A stretch of 64,000 nucleotides of DNA from assembly GCA_023014485.1 (NCBI GenBank), contig JAJOZX010008836.1:1-64000 (forward strand), in the 5' to 3' direction. Every line of letters starts with the position of its first letter. Within the stretch, counting starts at the first letter, position 1. The DNA comes from Bathynomus jamesi (taxonomy: Eukaryota; Arthropoda; Malacostraca; Isopoda; Cirolanidae). The notes beneath the pieces are model-generated. The model did not search any database. It worked only from the letters and a program-made list of their open reading frames with translations, and was not told the origin of the DNA. A program made the translations under genes and the position numbers. Positions 42,127-50,992 of this stretch are shown here, one piece after another.

Positions 42127-43443
42127 GGGAATGAACTCAGAATGGTCCCCTGAGTTTTTTGTGATACACACAGACAGTGCATGGAACAAGGAACTCTTCT
42201 GGGATAATTAAATCCACTATAGTCCGAGTAAGTAATGGTAAATGACAAATACCATAGTTTTTCTTTTTCATGATGCTAGCCGACGTGGGCAACGGGTCAC
42301 TCGCAAAGAGGTTCATAAATATAGCTTCCCTCACCAGCTATCTGCAAAGCAGACAGGATCCAGCTTTGGGACATGGATCTAGGGTTTAAAGCACCTAGCC
42401 ATGCTACATTTAGAACCTCAATATAAGCACAAGACTCGCTGCCTTCACGTCAGATTGAATGCATCAAAGAAAAAGGGGTAACTATTATATTTTTAGCCAA
42501 AAACAAAACTTAAACCTCAACTGGCAGAATTGAGCGTCCACTTTTCAAGGCACATAACATGTCCGTTTCAAGATGGGAATGAACTCAGAATGGTCCCCTG
42601 AGTTTTTTATGATACACACAGACAGTGCATGGAACAAGGAACTCTTCTGGGATAATAAATCCACTATAGTCCGAATAAGTAATGGTAAATGACAAATACC
42701 ATAGTTTTTCTTTTTCATGATGCTAGCCCGACGTGGGCAACGGGTCACTCGCAAAGAGGTCCCAATAAATATAGCTTCCCTCACCAGCTATCTGCAAAGC
42801 AGACAGGATCCAGCTTTGGGACATGGATCTAGGGTTTAAAGCACCTAGCCATGCTACATTTAGAACCTCAATATAAGCAAAAGACTCGCTGCCTTCACGT
42901 CAGATTGAATGCATCAAAGAAAAAGAAAAAGGGGTAACTATTATATTTTTAGCCAAAAACCAAAACTTAAATCTCAACTGGCAGAATTGAGCGTCCACTT
43001 TTCAAGGCACATAACATGTCCGTTTCAAGATGGGACATGTTATGTGCCTTGAAAAGTGGACGCTCAATTCTGCCAGTTGAGGTTTAAGTTTTGGTTTTTG
43101 GCTAAAAATATAATAGTTACCCCTTTTTCTTTTTCTTTGATGCATTCAATCTGACGTGAAGGCAGCGAGTCTTTTGCTTATATTGAGGTTCTAAATGTAG
43201 CATGGCTAGGTGCTTTAAACCCTAGATCCATGTCCCAAAGCTGGATCCTGTCTGCTTTGCAGATAGCTGGTGAGTGAAGCTATATTTATGGGACCTCTTT
43301 GCGAGTGACCCGTTGCCCACGTCGGGCTAGCATCATGAAAAAGAAAAACTATGGTATTTGTCATTTACCATTACTTATTCGGACTATAGTGGATTTAATT
43401 ATCCCAGAAGAGTTCCTTGTTCCATGCACTGTCTGTGTGTATC
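42127..43443. repeat. Two direct and one inverted copy of a 450 bp unit
   Basis: Unit 1 (42127-42574) and unit 2 (42575-43033) are direct copies starting GGGAATGAACTCAGAATGG. Unit 3 (43035-43443) is an inverted copy of unit 2 around a 15 bp centre at 43020-43034. Differences between copies are few. AT tracts bound the block on both sides (42112-42126 and 43445-43467). A short frame (KKKNYGICHLPLL, VPCTVCVYHK) repeats in each unit but has no recognised homology. Unit 3 stops about 35 bp short of the outer end of the unit. Confidence 0.9.
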
Positions 43444-43465
43444 ATATATATATATATATATATAT

Positions 43466-44310
43466 ATTAACGATTTAGATGTCGGCCTAGTCAGTACAGT
43501 TTCAAAGTTTGCGGATGACACGAAGTTGGGTGGTAGGGCGATTAATGACGAAGACAGAGGTAAAATCCAGGAAGGTCTGAATAAAATCGTTGCTTGGTCA
43601 GTCACATGGCAAATGAGAGTTAACGTCGATAAGTGCAAAATTTTACATATAGGTTCGCGTAACGGTAATTTTGCGTATAGTATGTCAGGGAAGGAGTTAG
43701 CAAGCGTTGAGCAGTAAAAAGATTTAGGAGTTAGCGTCACTGGTGATTTAAAATAGCGAAACAACGTACAGCAGCGGTCAATAAAGCGAACAAAGTGCTA
43801 GGTTTTATAGCTCGGAATTTTGAGTACAAATCGCGCGATATTATTGTTCCTCTTTATAAATCATTAGTTAGACCCCATTTGGAGTACGCGATCCAATTTT
43901 GGAATCCGTATATGCGAAAAGATATAGACAAAATCGAATGAGTTCAAATTCGAGCAACTAAGATGATTCCGTCGTTTAGGTCGAAGTCGTACGAGGATAG
44001 GCTTAAGGAGTTAAAATTGACTACACTCGAGACTAGGAGGCTAAGGGGTGATCTAATCCAGGTTTTCAAAATTATGAATGGGTTCGATAACGTAGATCGA
44101 GATAGCTTTTTGAAATATCTCAATATAATAGGATTAGAAATAACGGGTGTAAGTTGACAAGTAGAAGGTTCGAGACAGCAGTTGCCAAAAACTTTTTTGC
44201 GTATAGAATAGTAAATAGCTGGAACAGTTTGTCGGTAGAAGTAATTAATAGTACGTCTAAAACATGTTTGAAAATCGATTAAACGCATATGTTGATAGAT
44301 TGGGTATAGT
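43466..44310 (+). pseudogene. LINE ORF2, end of reverse transcriptase and C-terminus
   Basis: Continues the RT broken at 41515: INDLDVGLVSTVSKFADDTK (catalytic FADD intact, 43510), WSVTWQMRVNVDKCKILHIG (43590), GFIARNFEYKSRDIIVPLYK (43800) with SLVRPHLEYAIQFWNPYM, MIPSFRSKSYEDRLKELKL (43960), TRRLRGDLIQVFKIMNGFDN (44035), then NWNSLSVEV-like text to 44285. One stop at 43716, a short deletion near 43750 and a stop at 44155 inactivate it. Confidence 0.85.
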
Positions 44311-44319
44311 TTAAGGTAG

Positions 44320-44400
44320 TAAAATTAAGGCTTTGTGGTTCGGAACCCACGTAAAATTGTAGGTCCTCTCCACCACCACGGAGGACATGCACAATACACA
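44320..44400 (+). repeat. SINE remnant
   Basis: GGCTTTGTGGTTCGGAACCC then ACGTAAAATTGTAGGTCC matches the second module of the tRNA-derived SINEs (GTGGTTCGGATTCCACG, CTGTAGGTC). The first module is absent. Confidence 0.6.
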
Positions 44401-44719
44401 ATTACGAACACAGTTAGGTAGACCAGCCATGAGTGGATCCTAGGGTCTTTATTGGTCTGAAACATTATAACATTATATATATATATATAGGGTGTTTCAA
44501 AAAAATGAAATTTTAAAAATTTATTCTCTCATCATTTAAAATTATTCCATTTCATACAAAACTAAAAATTATAAACTTTCATTACAATACAACAAAAAAA
44601 AAGGTGCCTCAAGAGAGCCAAAGTTTTTTCCAAGATAGTATTATTCATGAATGTTAAAATTACTGTTTTTGTTTTATTAAGATATTTCAGATAGCGGTAT
44701 TTCTCAAATGTAATGACTA

Positions 44720-46201
44720 TCACAGTACAGTTGACTTCTTGACGTTTGGAAACAATTTCCGGTGTTGCTTCACATATTGGATGATACATTGGTACTGCTT
44801 CTCATCTTTTGTCAATTTCCCCGAGGAGAGCTCACCGAGAGCTACAGCTCTCTCCGCTGTATCGTTCACGACTTGTAAAGAACCAACAATTTCTTTTGCT
44901 ACTTTGTAATTTTCATCCTCTTCCCATAAAGCTGGATCGTTCTTCAGAAAGGTTAGATCAAGGTTCAGTTTGCTGAAGAACTTCTTTGTTGCTGTTGTAA
45001 CGTAATGATGTAAGGGTTTCCATGTTCCATCACTAGATGCCTTAAGACGCCTACCTTTTTCACGATTTTCCAATGCAATTACCATTTCCTTTTTTTCGCG
45101 AATGTCGTCCACCTCATCGTCAAAGAAGCTGAAAGCAACCAACTCTTCTCCTAAGTACCACAAGTGTCTTTTGAAAACATTGAGAACTGCTTCCGCAAGC
45201 TCACTATCATGGAATTCATTGAGCCTTGCCATATATGCTAGATCTAGACGAGGAGAGGAGATTCCCAATGGAGCAGTGAACCAGGCTACCAGATACACAC
45301 GGACAACAAAAATCACAAACCTCGTGATTCCTCTTATTTCTCTGGCAGTTATATTCATTTGATGTCGGAAAAGAAATAATATGATGGCATAAATGAGCTT
45401 TGACATCCATCTTGCTCTGTGTATGGCTCCAGGCCTTTTGAATTTAATACCTCTTGGCGGAGTTTCACCTAGAACTATAATCCACAGCTCCAGCAGTTCC
45501 CGGTAATCTTCTCTTGGTTGCTCATCTTTAAGTATTGTTGTAGCAAAAGAAATCAACTGAGTGACATTTGCATCTTCCAGCTCCCCTTGAAGGGGTGTGA
45601 AAGATGAGAGATCAAGGGATTTCCAGCTTTCCTTAAATCTCTTAAACAACAGGATTTCTGGTCCTGTAGATAATCCCATCAAGAAAGTGTAGGCCTTTTC
45701 GACTTGAAGTTCGAATATATGGTGACGACATGCAAGATTCAACAACTCCCTTCCAAGTTTATTTTCGATAAGGATGCATGCACCACCACGTCCACCCGTA
45801 TTTGACGGTGTTGTATCAAAGCTCATGGCATTCACCGAGTCTTGAAGATTGAAATTTCGTAATGTAGAAACCACCGCATCAGCTTGAGCAACACCAGTTC
45901 CAGATGAAATTTTTGGAATGGCAAGTATTTCTTCGACACCATCACCAGATACAATAATTGGCAGTCTATCTACCTTTTCTTTACCAGTCAAATCAAGCAT
46001 AATTTTTCCATCCCAGTGAACAACAAGCACCTTATTGACCAAGGATTCTTTAATTTTCTTTTCATGCTGTATTGCAGCTTCTAGGCGGTGCTTCTTTCTG
46101 GCTCTGTATACCGTTGAATGGCTGACGGAAATCTCAGGACGCTGAATCACTTGACTCCTTATTAGTGACGTTAGGAGATGAACAGCCTCCCTATCACTCA
46201 T
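44720..46201 (-). CDS. Putative DDE-type transposase, 493 residues
   Basis: An uninterrupted frame. Candidate catalytic motifs are VVHWDGK (Asp 64), MSFDTTPSNTG (Asp 129), ACRHH (Cys 158 and His 161) and NDTAERAVALGE (Glu 450). All four reappear in the diverged copy at 1671-3919 as LHWDGK, GFDTTAS, ACRNH and NDCAERGIAL, which supports their importance. Between them are FLMGLSTGPEILLFKRFKES, GETPPRGIKFKRPGAIHRAR with WMSKLIYAIILFLFRHQ, and FTAPLGISSPRLDLAYMARL. Asp-Asp-(CxxH)-Glu order with a long insertion is the hAT RNase-H arrangement, so a DNA-cutting role is inferred. Homologues annotated as uncharacterised proteins are, as I recall, common in Hydra, molluscs and arthropods. Met at 46201 may not be the real start: homology to copies 1 and 2 continues upstream in other frames. 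Confidence 0.75.
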   Translation of the reverse strand: MSDREAVHLLTSLIRSQVIQRPEISVSHSTVYRARKKHRLEAAIQHEKKIKESLVNKVLVVHWDGKIMLDLTGKEKVDRLPIIVSGDGVEEILAIPKISSGTGVAQADAVVSTLRNFNLQDSVNAMSFDTTPSNTGGRGGACILIENKLGRELLNLACRHHIFELQVEKAYTFLMGLSTGPEILLFKRFKESWKSLDLSSFTPLQGELEDANVTQLISFATTILKDEQPREDYRELLELWIIVLGETPPRGIKFKRPGAIHRARWMSKLIYAIILFLFRHQMNITAREIRGITRFVIFVVRVYLVAWFTAPLGISSPRLDLAYMARLNEFHDSELAEAVLNVFKRHLWYLGEELVAFSFFDDEVDDIREKKEMVIALENREKGRRLKASSDGTWKPLHHYVTTATKKFFSKLNLDLTFLKNDPALWEEDENYKVAKEIVGSLQVVNDTAERAVALGELSSGKLTKDEKQYQCIIQYVKQHRKLFPNVKKSTVL

Positions 46202-46212
46202 GAAAGTTCTGT

Positions 46213-46491
46213 CTAGAGTGGCGCAGGTCTGGAGTCATGATGGACTTTTGTTTTTTTTGCAATTGAAGTTCCCCCAGTTGTACCTCCAACAGTTGGCAAG
46301 TAATCAGAATCATGAGAAGAAGAGGAACTCTCTGTATCTGATTTAGTAGAATCACTTGTTTTAGTCGAATCCACAGTTTTTGATGTGCTTGCTATTTCTT
46401 TCTTGCATCTTTGTTTTCTCTTTTCTTCATTTGCTACTCTTTTAAAACGTCGCCTTTCCTTCTCCATTGTTACCTTGTCTATTCCAGCCAT
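46213..46491 (-). CDS. Middle basic/acidic segment of the same transposon protein
   Basis: 92 codons: MAGIDKVTMEKERRRFKRV, EEKRKQRCKKEIAST, then a Ser/Asp/Thr-rich stretch and LPTVGGTTGGTS. The KR-rich start could act as a nuclear localisation or DNA-binding segment. In copy 1 (183-431) the same text follows the LFDIAH block without a break, so this is probably the middle of one protein split here by a frameshift rather than a separate gene. It overlaps the upstream frame by 13 bases and stops 11 bases before the downstream frame. Confidence 0.55.
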   Translation of the reverse strand: MAGIDKVTMEKERRRFKRVANEEKRKQRCKKEIASTSKTVDSTKTSDSTKSDTESSSSSHDSDYLPTVGGTTGGTSIAKKTKVHHDSRPAPL

Positions 46492-46928
46492 AGTTCCCCG
46501 TCGTCAGGCTCTCTTTGAGCTTGCAAGAACTGAAGGTCCTCGGGGTTCTGGATCAGTTTTGCTGCATCAGCGTGAGCTATATCAAATAGATTTGGGAAAG
46601 TGCTGATAAAATCTTCTCTTTTCTTGTTTTCTGTAGTAGAACTTCTAGTTTTATTCTTTTGTAGCTGCTTCCATGTGGCATACAAACCTTCAATTTTTGT
46701 AATAACATGTTGTTTGGGTCTAGTTGGGATTCTGTCTTTGTTCCAGAATAGCAATATTTCATCAAAAGTTTTGTTGGCTGCTTCTTTAATTGTGTCATTC
46801 TCTTCCCGATGGAAGTAATAAAATCGCTTCAGGACATCTCCAATACATGGTAACTTAGATCCCCTGATACTGTGAGCGAGACTGCTCCCTATAAGAAAAA
46901 TTTCTTGTCTTTTTTGCCTAGCTGCCAT
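46479..46928 (-). CDS. N-terminal segment of the HWDGK transposon protein
   Basis: 149 codons: MAARQKRQEIFLIGSSLAHS, then IGDVLKRFYYFHREENDTIK, EILLFWNKDRIPTRPKQHVI and FPNLFDIAHADAAKLIQNPE. It matches copy 2 at 1840-2090 (KIWAKANLPTSDIAFCVKNL) in the spacing of Trp, Ile-Pro and Lys residues. A DNA-binding role is possible but no known domain is visible. The first Met at 46928 is preceded by CTAGGCAAAA and is a plausible true start. An acceptor-like sequence just upstream (TTTCAG|ATTCATGGCAG, near 46935) leaves room for a 5' non-coding exon. Confidence 0.6.
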   Translation of the reverse strand: MAARQKRQEIFLIGSSLAHSIRGSKLPCIGDVLKRFYYFHREENDTIKEAANKTFDEILLFWNKDRIPTRPKQHVITKIEGLYATWKQLQKNKTRSSTTENKKREDFISTFPNLFDIAHADAAKLIQNPEDLQFLQAQREPDDGELWLE

Positions 46929-47482
46929 GAATCTGAAACAAAAGAATTATATGAAAGTTATCAACATACTGTTACTGTTTCATAACTGTTTCTATTTAGT
47001 TTATTTTTATTAACTTAAGAAATGTACAGTGTTGGTGGATCAACTAGTGACAAGTTAAAGAGCAAAACACAATTCCAACAAACTAATTTCCAACAATACT
47101 ACAAAATAATTTTATGTGCTCAATTAAATAAAAAAAAAAAAATTTCGAGAACATTCCTTAAGCTTTACGTACCTAATATTACATTTATAAATAATGAATT
47201 TGAATATAAAATAACTAAATAACGGCATATAATGCTGAAAATAAATAGTTATTAATTTCTCAAGTTTGTCAGATTTTAAAATAATCGTCTTGTTATGAAT
47301 GTAGTTGTTATTTATAGATTTTACCCAAGCAAGCCAAACTTTACAAGGCATGAGGCACCTTAAGATGTTCATTAAACTTCACAAAATTCCATAACATCAG
47401 TTTACACAACTAATCGAATATTTTGAGAGGGTGAGACTTTAAAAAAAAAAAAAAAATTCAACCCTTATAAGGGTGAAACACC

Positions 47483-47517
<35 letters not shown>

Positions 47518-47526
47518 ATATGTGTG

Positions 47527-47977
47527 TACACCGTATATTGGGGCGTATAAGTCTACGGTCCAGATTAGTTGATCCTCTAACTTTCAATTTTAGATTTAGA
47601 TTTTAGCCCATTCTGGGTGTTTAAGTCGACCACCAACTTGCCAACATAAAAAAGTAAAACTGTAAAAACCTTGTAAAAATTAGTTATCAAATCCTTCATA
47701 ATCATCATCATAATCATCATCTGACATCATAAGTTCATTATCTACCGTACATCCTGAGATATATTTGCAAGTGCTTTGTCATATGGATCCAATTCAGATG
47801 TTGACCAAAAGCGAGCTAATGCAGGACTGAGGACCTATGACAGGTAGACCTGTCTTTAAATACAAGCTAAAATGGAAAGTGGAAGTTTAATTTTTTAGAC
47901 TGGGCCTATAAGTCGACTCCCTACATTAGGGGCATAATTTTAAGCTTAAAATACTGACTCATACGCCCCAATATATG

Positions 47978-47982
<5 letters not shown>
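47527..47982 (-). mobile_element. Short pogo-like element
   Basis: Inverted ends TACACCGTATATTGGGGCGT then ATAAGTC, and on the other side TACACCATATATTGGGGCGT then ATGAGTC, set in AT runs. On the minus strand a terminal frame reads DPYDKALANISQ and, after a frameshift, NELMMSDDDYDDDYEGFDN and a stop. Such acidic tails are typical of pogo/Tigger transposases. No catalytic domain remains. Confidence 0.65.
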
Positions 47983-48019
<37 letters not shown>

Positions 48020-48909
48020 CAGTGGCGACTCCTGCACTCGGGCTTCTCGGGCTGAGCCCGAGAGGCAAGGGGCAAGGAGAAGCATGAGAGATAAAATTGT
48101 GTATTTATAGATTTAAGTTTAAAAAAAAATGTTTTAAATACAAATTGTAAAAATGGTTTTTGGCTGGTAGTTACTATTTTCTGTCTAGCCTTCGTCACGC
48201 AAGCAAATTTTGAGCGCATTTAGATACCCTTACTACCTATAAAAAAAACTATATTGACACATTAAGTTTTCGTATAATCTTTCAAGATCCTTTACTCGGG
48301 CGCAAGACATTACGCTCGAGAAAGTATAAGTAATATCGTATATTTAAAATTCTTTTAATGAATAATTATTTGCTTGCATCCGGTTACATAATAGTCCTTC
48401 TTCTAATTCTCATTAAATAAAATACGTTTTTCTCCTATTAATTTTTTTTATAAAGAAAAAAACATTTCAACTCGGGCTTATATCCTTCGGCCTTGTAGAG
48501 AGGCACAATTTTTAATTCTGGCGATACATGGTAACTTTTACGTTTCGCTAAGCGTGCCTTCAACTGCCTTGGGCGGCGGTGCAGTTTGATTTTTGCCGCA
48601 ATGTGAGGTTTTTCGCTTTTCTTAAATAATCTGATTTATTTTTAATATTATAAGTATTCTGAGAAGTATAGCCCACCCATGGGCAAAAAGGAATTACATG
48701 ACCGAATATTAAAGGAATTTGCTTTAAAACCAAGACGCTTGGACTTTATGTTCAAGTAAATAAAATTCAAATAATTTTTTTTACCGAGGTATGTATTTAT
48801 TTATTTTATTGATAATCTTAAGTTATTGTCATGCATTTAAATGTCGGCTCATATGTAGACTTGAAAATTTAAAAAGAGCCCGAGTAGTCTTGAAGAGCTG
48901 GAGTCGCCA

Positions 48910-48912
<3 letters not shown>
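48020..48912. mobile_element. Non-autonomous hAT-type element
   Basis: Ends CAGTGGCGACTCCTGCACTCGG and (inverted) CAGTGGCGACTCCAGCTCTTC; the CAGTGGCGACTCC start is typical of hAT elements. The 893 bp interior has no coding homology. Flanks are AT dinucleotides on both sides (47979-48014, 48914-48963), so the 8 bp duplication is unreadable. Confidence 0.8.
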
Positions 48913-48964
<52 letters not shown>

Positions 48965-48967
<3 letters not shown>

Positions 48968-49861
48968 AACCCCCTTCGTCTATGGCCTTGGGCGGTTCGA
49001 GGTTGACGGGGGTTCTGGTTAGGTGATAGCAACGGATTTCTCACTCTGGAGTAGATGGTACCATGTAGGGAATCGCAATAGTTTTTCTTGTACAACACTC
49101 CGATTTCTTCTTGTAGCGTATCGGGAAATTATTTTTTTCTATTTTAAGACTAAGTTCTCTGAAGAAAACAGGGCTCAAAGGAGAAGACAAAGATATTATC
49201 ATACTGTAAGTCACTGCTTCTAAAATGTTACAGGTAATGCTCAGCCTCTAGGTCAGATTAGAATAATCGGAACAATCAGAATGACAATTTAAAAAATTAT
49301 ATGAGTTTATATACACAAATTTTGGTGACATCGTTATTATTTAATGTTGACCTGTTTTGTTTTTTACTCTCAGTAGGCTGAATTTTTTTGCAAAAAATTT
49401 GAAGATAACGTAAATTTTTTTGCTGTAACAGCGTCTAGACAGACAAGCAAGCTATTTGAAGATGAAACCATATTTTTCTTTTAAACAGCATATTGACAGA
49501 TCTGATGTTATCATGATTTGCCGAGTTAACTAAAAATGGAAATTGAAATATGCATTTTATTATGGATTAGAATTAAACATGCATATGAGCCAAAATAAAA
49601 TTAAATGTTTAAAATTTAAAATTAAGTGTTAAGCAAGATACGACTTCATTTTTTACAACTAAGAGAGAATATATAAAGAAAATGAATACTGCAGAATTTA
49701 ACACGATTACATGATTAAGCTCAATCTAAAAAATTATTAAGTAATTTAAAAATGAAATAATTTATCAATTATTTAGCAAAAATAAAACAGAAAGAAAATA
49801 AAAAAAATGTCAAAGCTTGCGTTTTATATACAGTTCGAGTGTCACGCGAGTTTGGAATATG

Positions 49862-49862
<1 letters not shown>
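48965..49862. other. AT-rich interval, nothing recognised
   Basis: No gene, RNA or terminal repeats seen on either strand. It ends in a long (AT)n tract at 49863-49910. Confidence 0.6.
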
Positions 49863-49912
<50 letters not shown>

Positions 49913-49913
<1 letters not shown>

Positions 49914-50615
49914 AGAAAAGAAAATTAAAACACGAAATAGTGCTCAAGCGCTTTCGCCTAATGACATCCTCAGGAACACTGAAATTAATAACAAGATCGA
50001 GGCAGTATATGCAGTTCATGACGAAAAACAAAAATTACATGATTGGTGCAGACAGTATTGGAGGAGGAGCATACAATCCACGTGGAAAAGCTACCAGAGT
50101 TTTAGCGCCTTGCCCTTCTTATCTAAATCTGATCTGAAAGAATTCAAAATATCAGGATCGAGCGAAAAAGGGCCCTGGCTAAGGTTGAAATTGTTTGTTA
50201 GTTGAATAATGGCAGACTCAAGAATGTTTCTATTACCAATGTTGCTTGAGTGAAACAAAATTGAAGAATCATTCCAATCAATACAGTACAATGGAACAAA
50301 TCTGACAAATGGACATAAAGGGCGTTCGACAACTGTCCGGTTCTAACAGAATATTGATGTTGTTTTATATGTGTCCAAATCTTTTCCCGTCTGTCCAATG
50401 CAAAACGTCTTTATGCCCATGCCGCGACCATGAATGAATTGACCGCATGAGATCTAATCTTGATAAGACTTTGAGAAAAAGATGCGGATAGAATTTGTAT
50501 CTACCTTTACATGCACCAATAAAATGAGCACCCATTATGTTATTATATATTATTAATGCAAATAAAGTCTTCTTCTTCTTCTATTATTATTAATAATAAT
50601 AATGATAATCTTTAT
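49913..50615 (-). pseudogene. Penelope-like element, 3' end with GIY-YIG fragment
   Basis: The minus strand reads HIKQHQYSVRTGQLSNALYV (50360), then HLSDL, IDWNDSSILFHSSNIGNRNI and LESAIIQLTNNFNLSQG (50170). This is the second half of a GIY-YIG endonuclease of a different PLE subfamily from those at 6-15 kb. The 3' terminus at 49915-49980 reads CCTGAGGATGTCATTAGGCG then AAAGCGCTTGAGCAC, again in the position of the hammerhead-like motif but degenerate. A frameshift separates the two protein blocks. Confidence 0.75.
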
Positions 50616-50992
50616 TCGTACATAATAATCAGGGGCGCATTTACAGTGTGCGGGGCCTTGGGCAAACTATTTCTCGGGATGTAGTATTTTAGTGTGTTAA
50701 TGAATGACAATATTTTGTAATGCACATAACAGATATATTTTTTTAACACACAAAACACATGCGGAAGCCATTCGGCTTATTAATGTGATATTAAAGACTA
50801 TAACTTAACTATGTACACATACAGTGTATACAGCTACACTAGTAGGCTACACAGTTGTAATGCACTTAATAAACATCTACACAGTTATTGTAATGCACTT
50901 AATAAACAGCTACACAGTTGTAACGCACTTAATAAACAGCTAAACTGTACAGCTTACTGTACTGTAGATAGAGTGTAGATTTGTAATGAATA

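Larger units (their letters stand above)
38683..44310 (+). mobile_element. CR1/L2-like LINE with esterase ORF1, split by insertions
   Basis: An almost full-length non-LTR element: ORF1 with an SGNH esterase (38683-39490), endonuclease (39560-40300), reverse transcriptase (40520-41515 and 43466-43750) and C-terminal domain (43790-44285). DNA from about 41516 to 43465 is foreign: it holds a mariner remnant and a set of 450 bp repeats. Removing it restores FLIY-INDLD of the RT. The element at 61540-64000 is a relative. Confidence 0.85.
44489..47484 (-). mobile_element. Best-preserved copy of the HWDGK transposon family
   Basis: The 2996 bp element has terminal inverted repeats AGGGTGTTTCA (44489) and TGAAACACCCT (ending 47484), inside AT dinucleotide runs on both sides. 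Three minus-strand frames cover 46928-44720. Two degenerate relatives lie at 1-1162 and 1177-4069. Superfamily assignment is not settled: the motif order resembles hAT (D, D, CxxH, E), but the ends do not begin with the hAT CA(G)GG pattern and no 8 bp target duplication can be read in the AT flanks. Confidence 0.75.

Noticed and set aside
42137..42334. Small conserved protein (KKKNYGICHLPLL) in the 450 bp repeats
   Set aside because: It recurs only because the DNA unit is duplicated. There is no homology, and the frame shifts between units.
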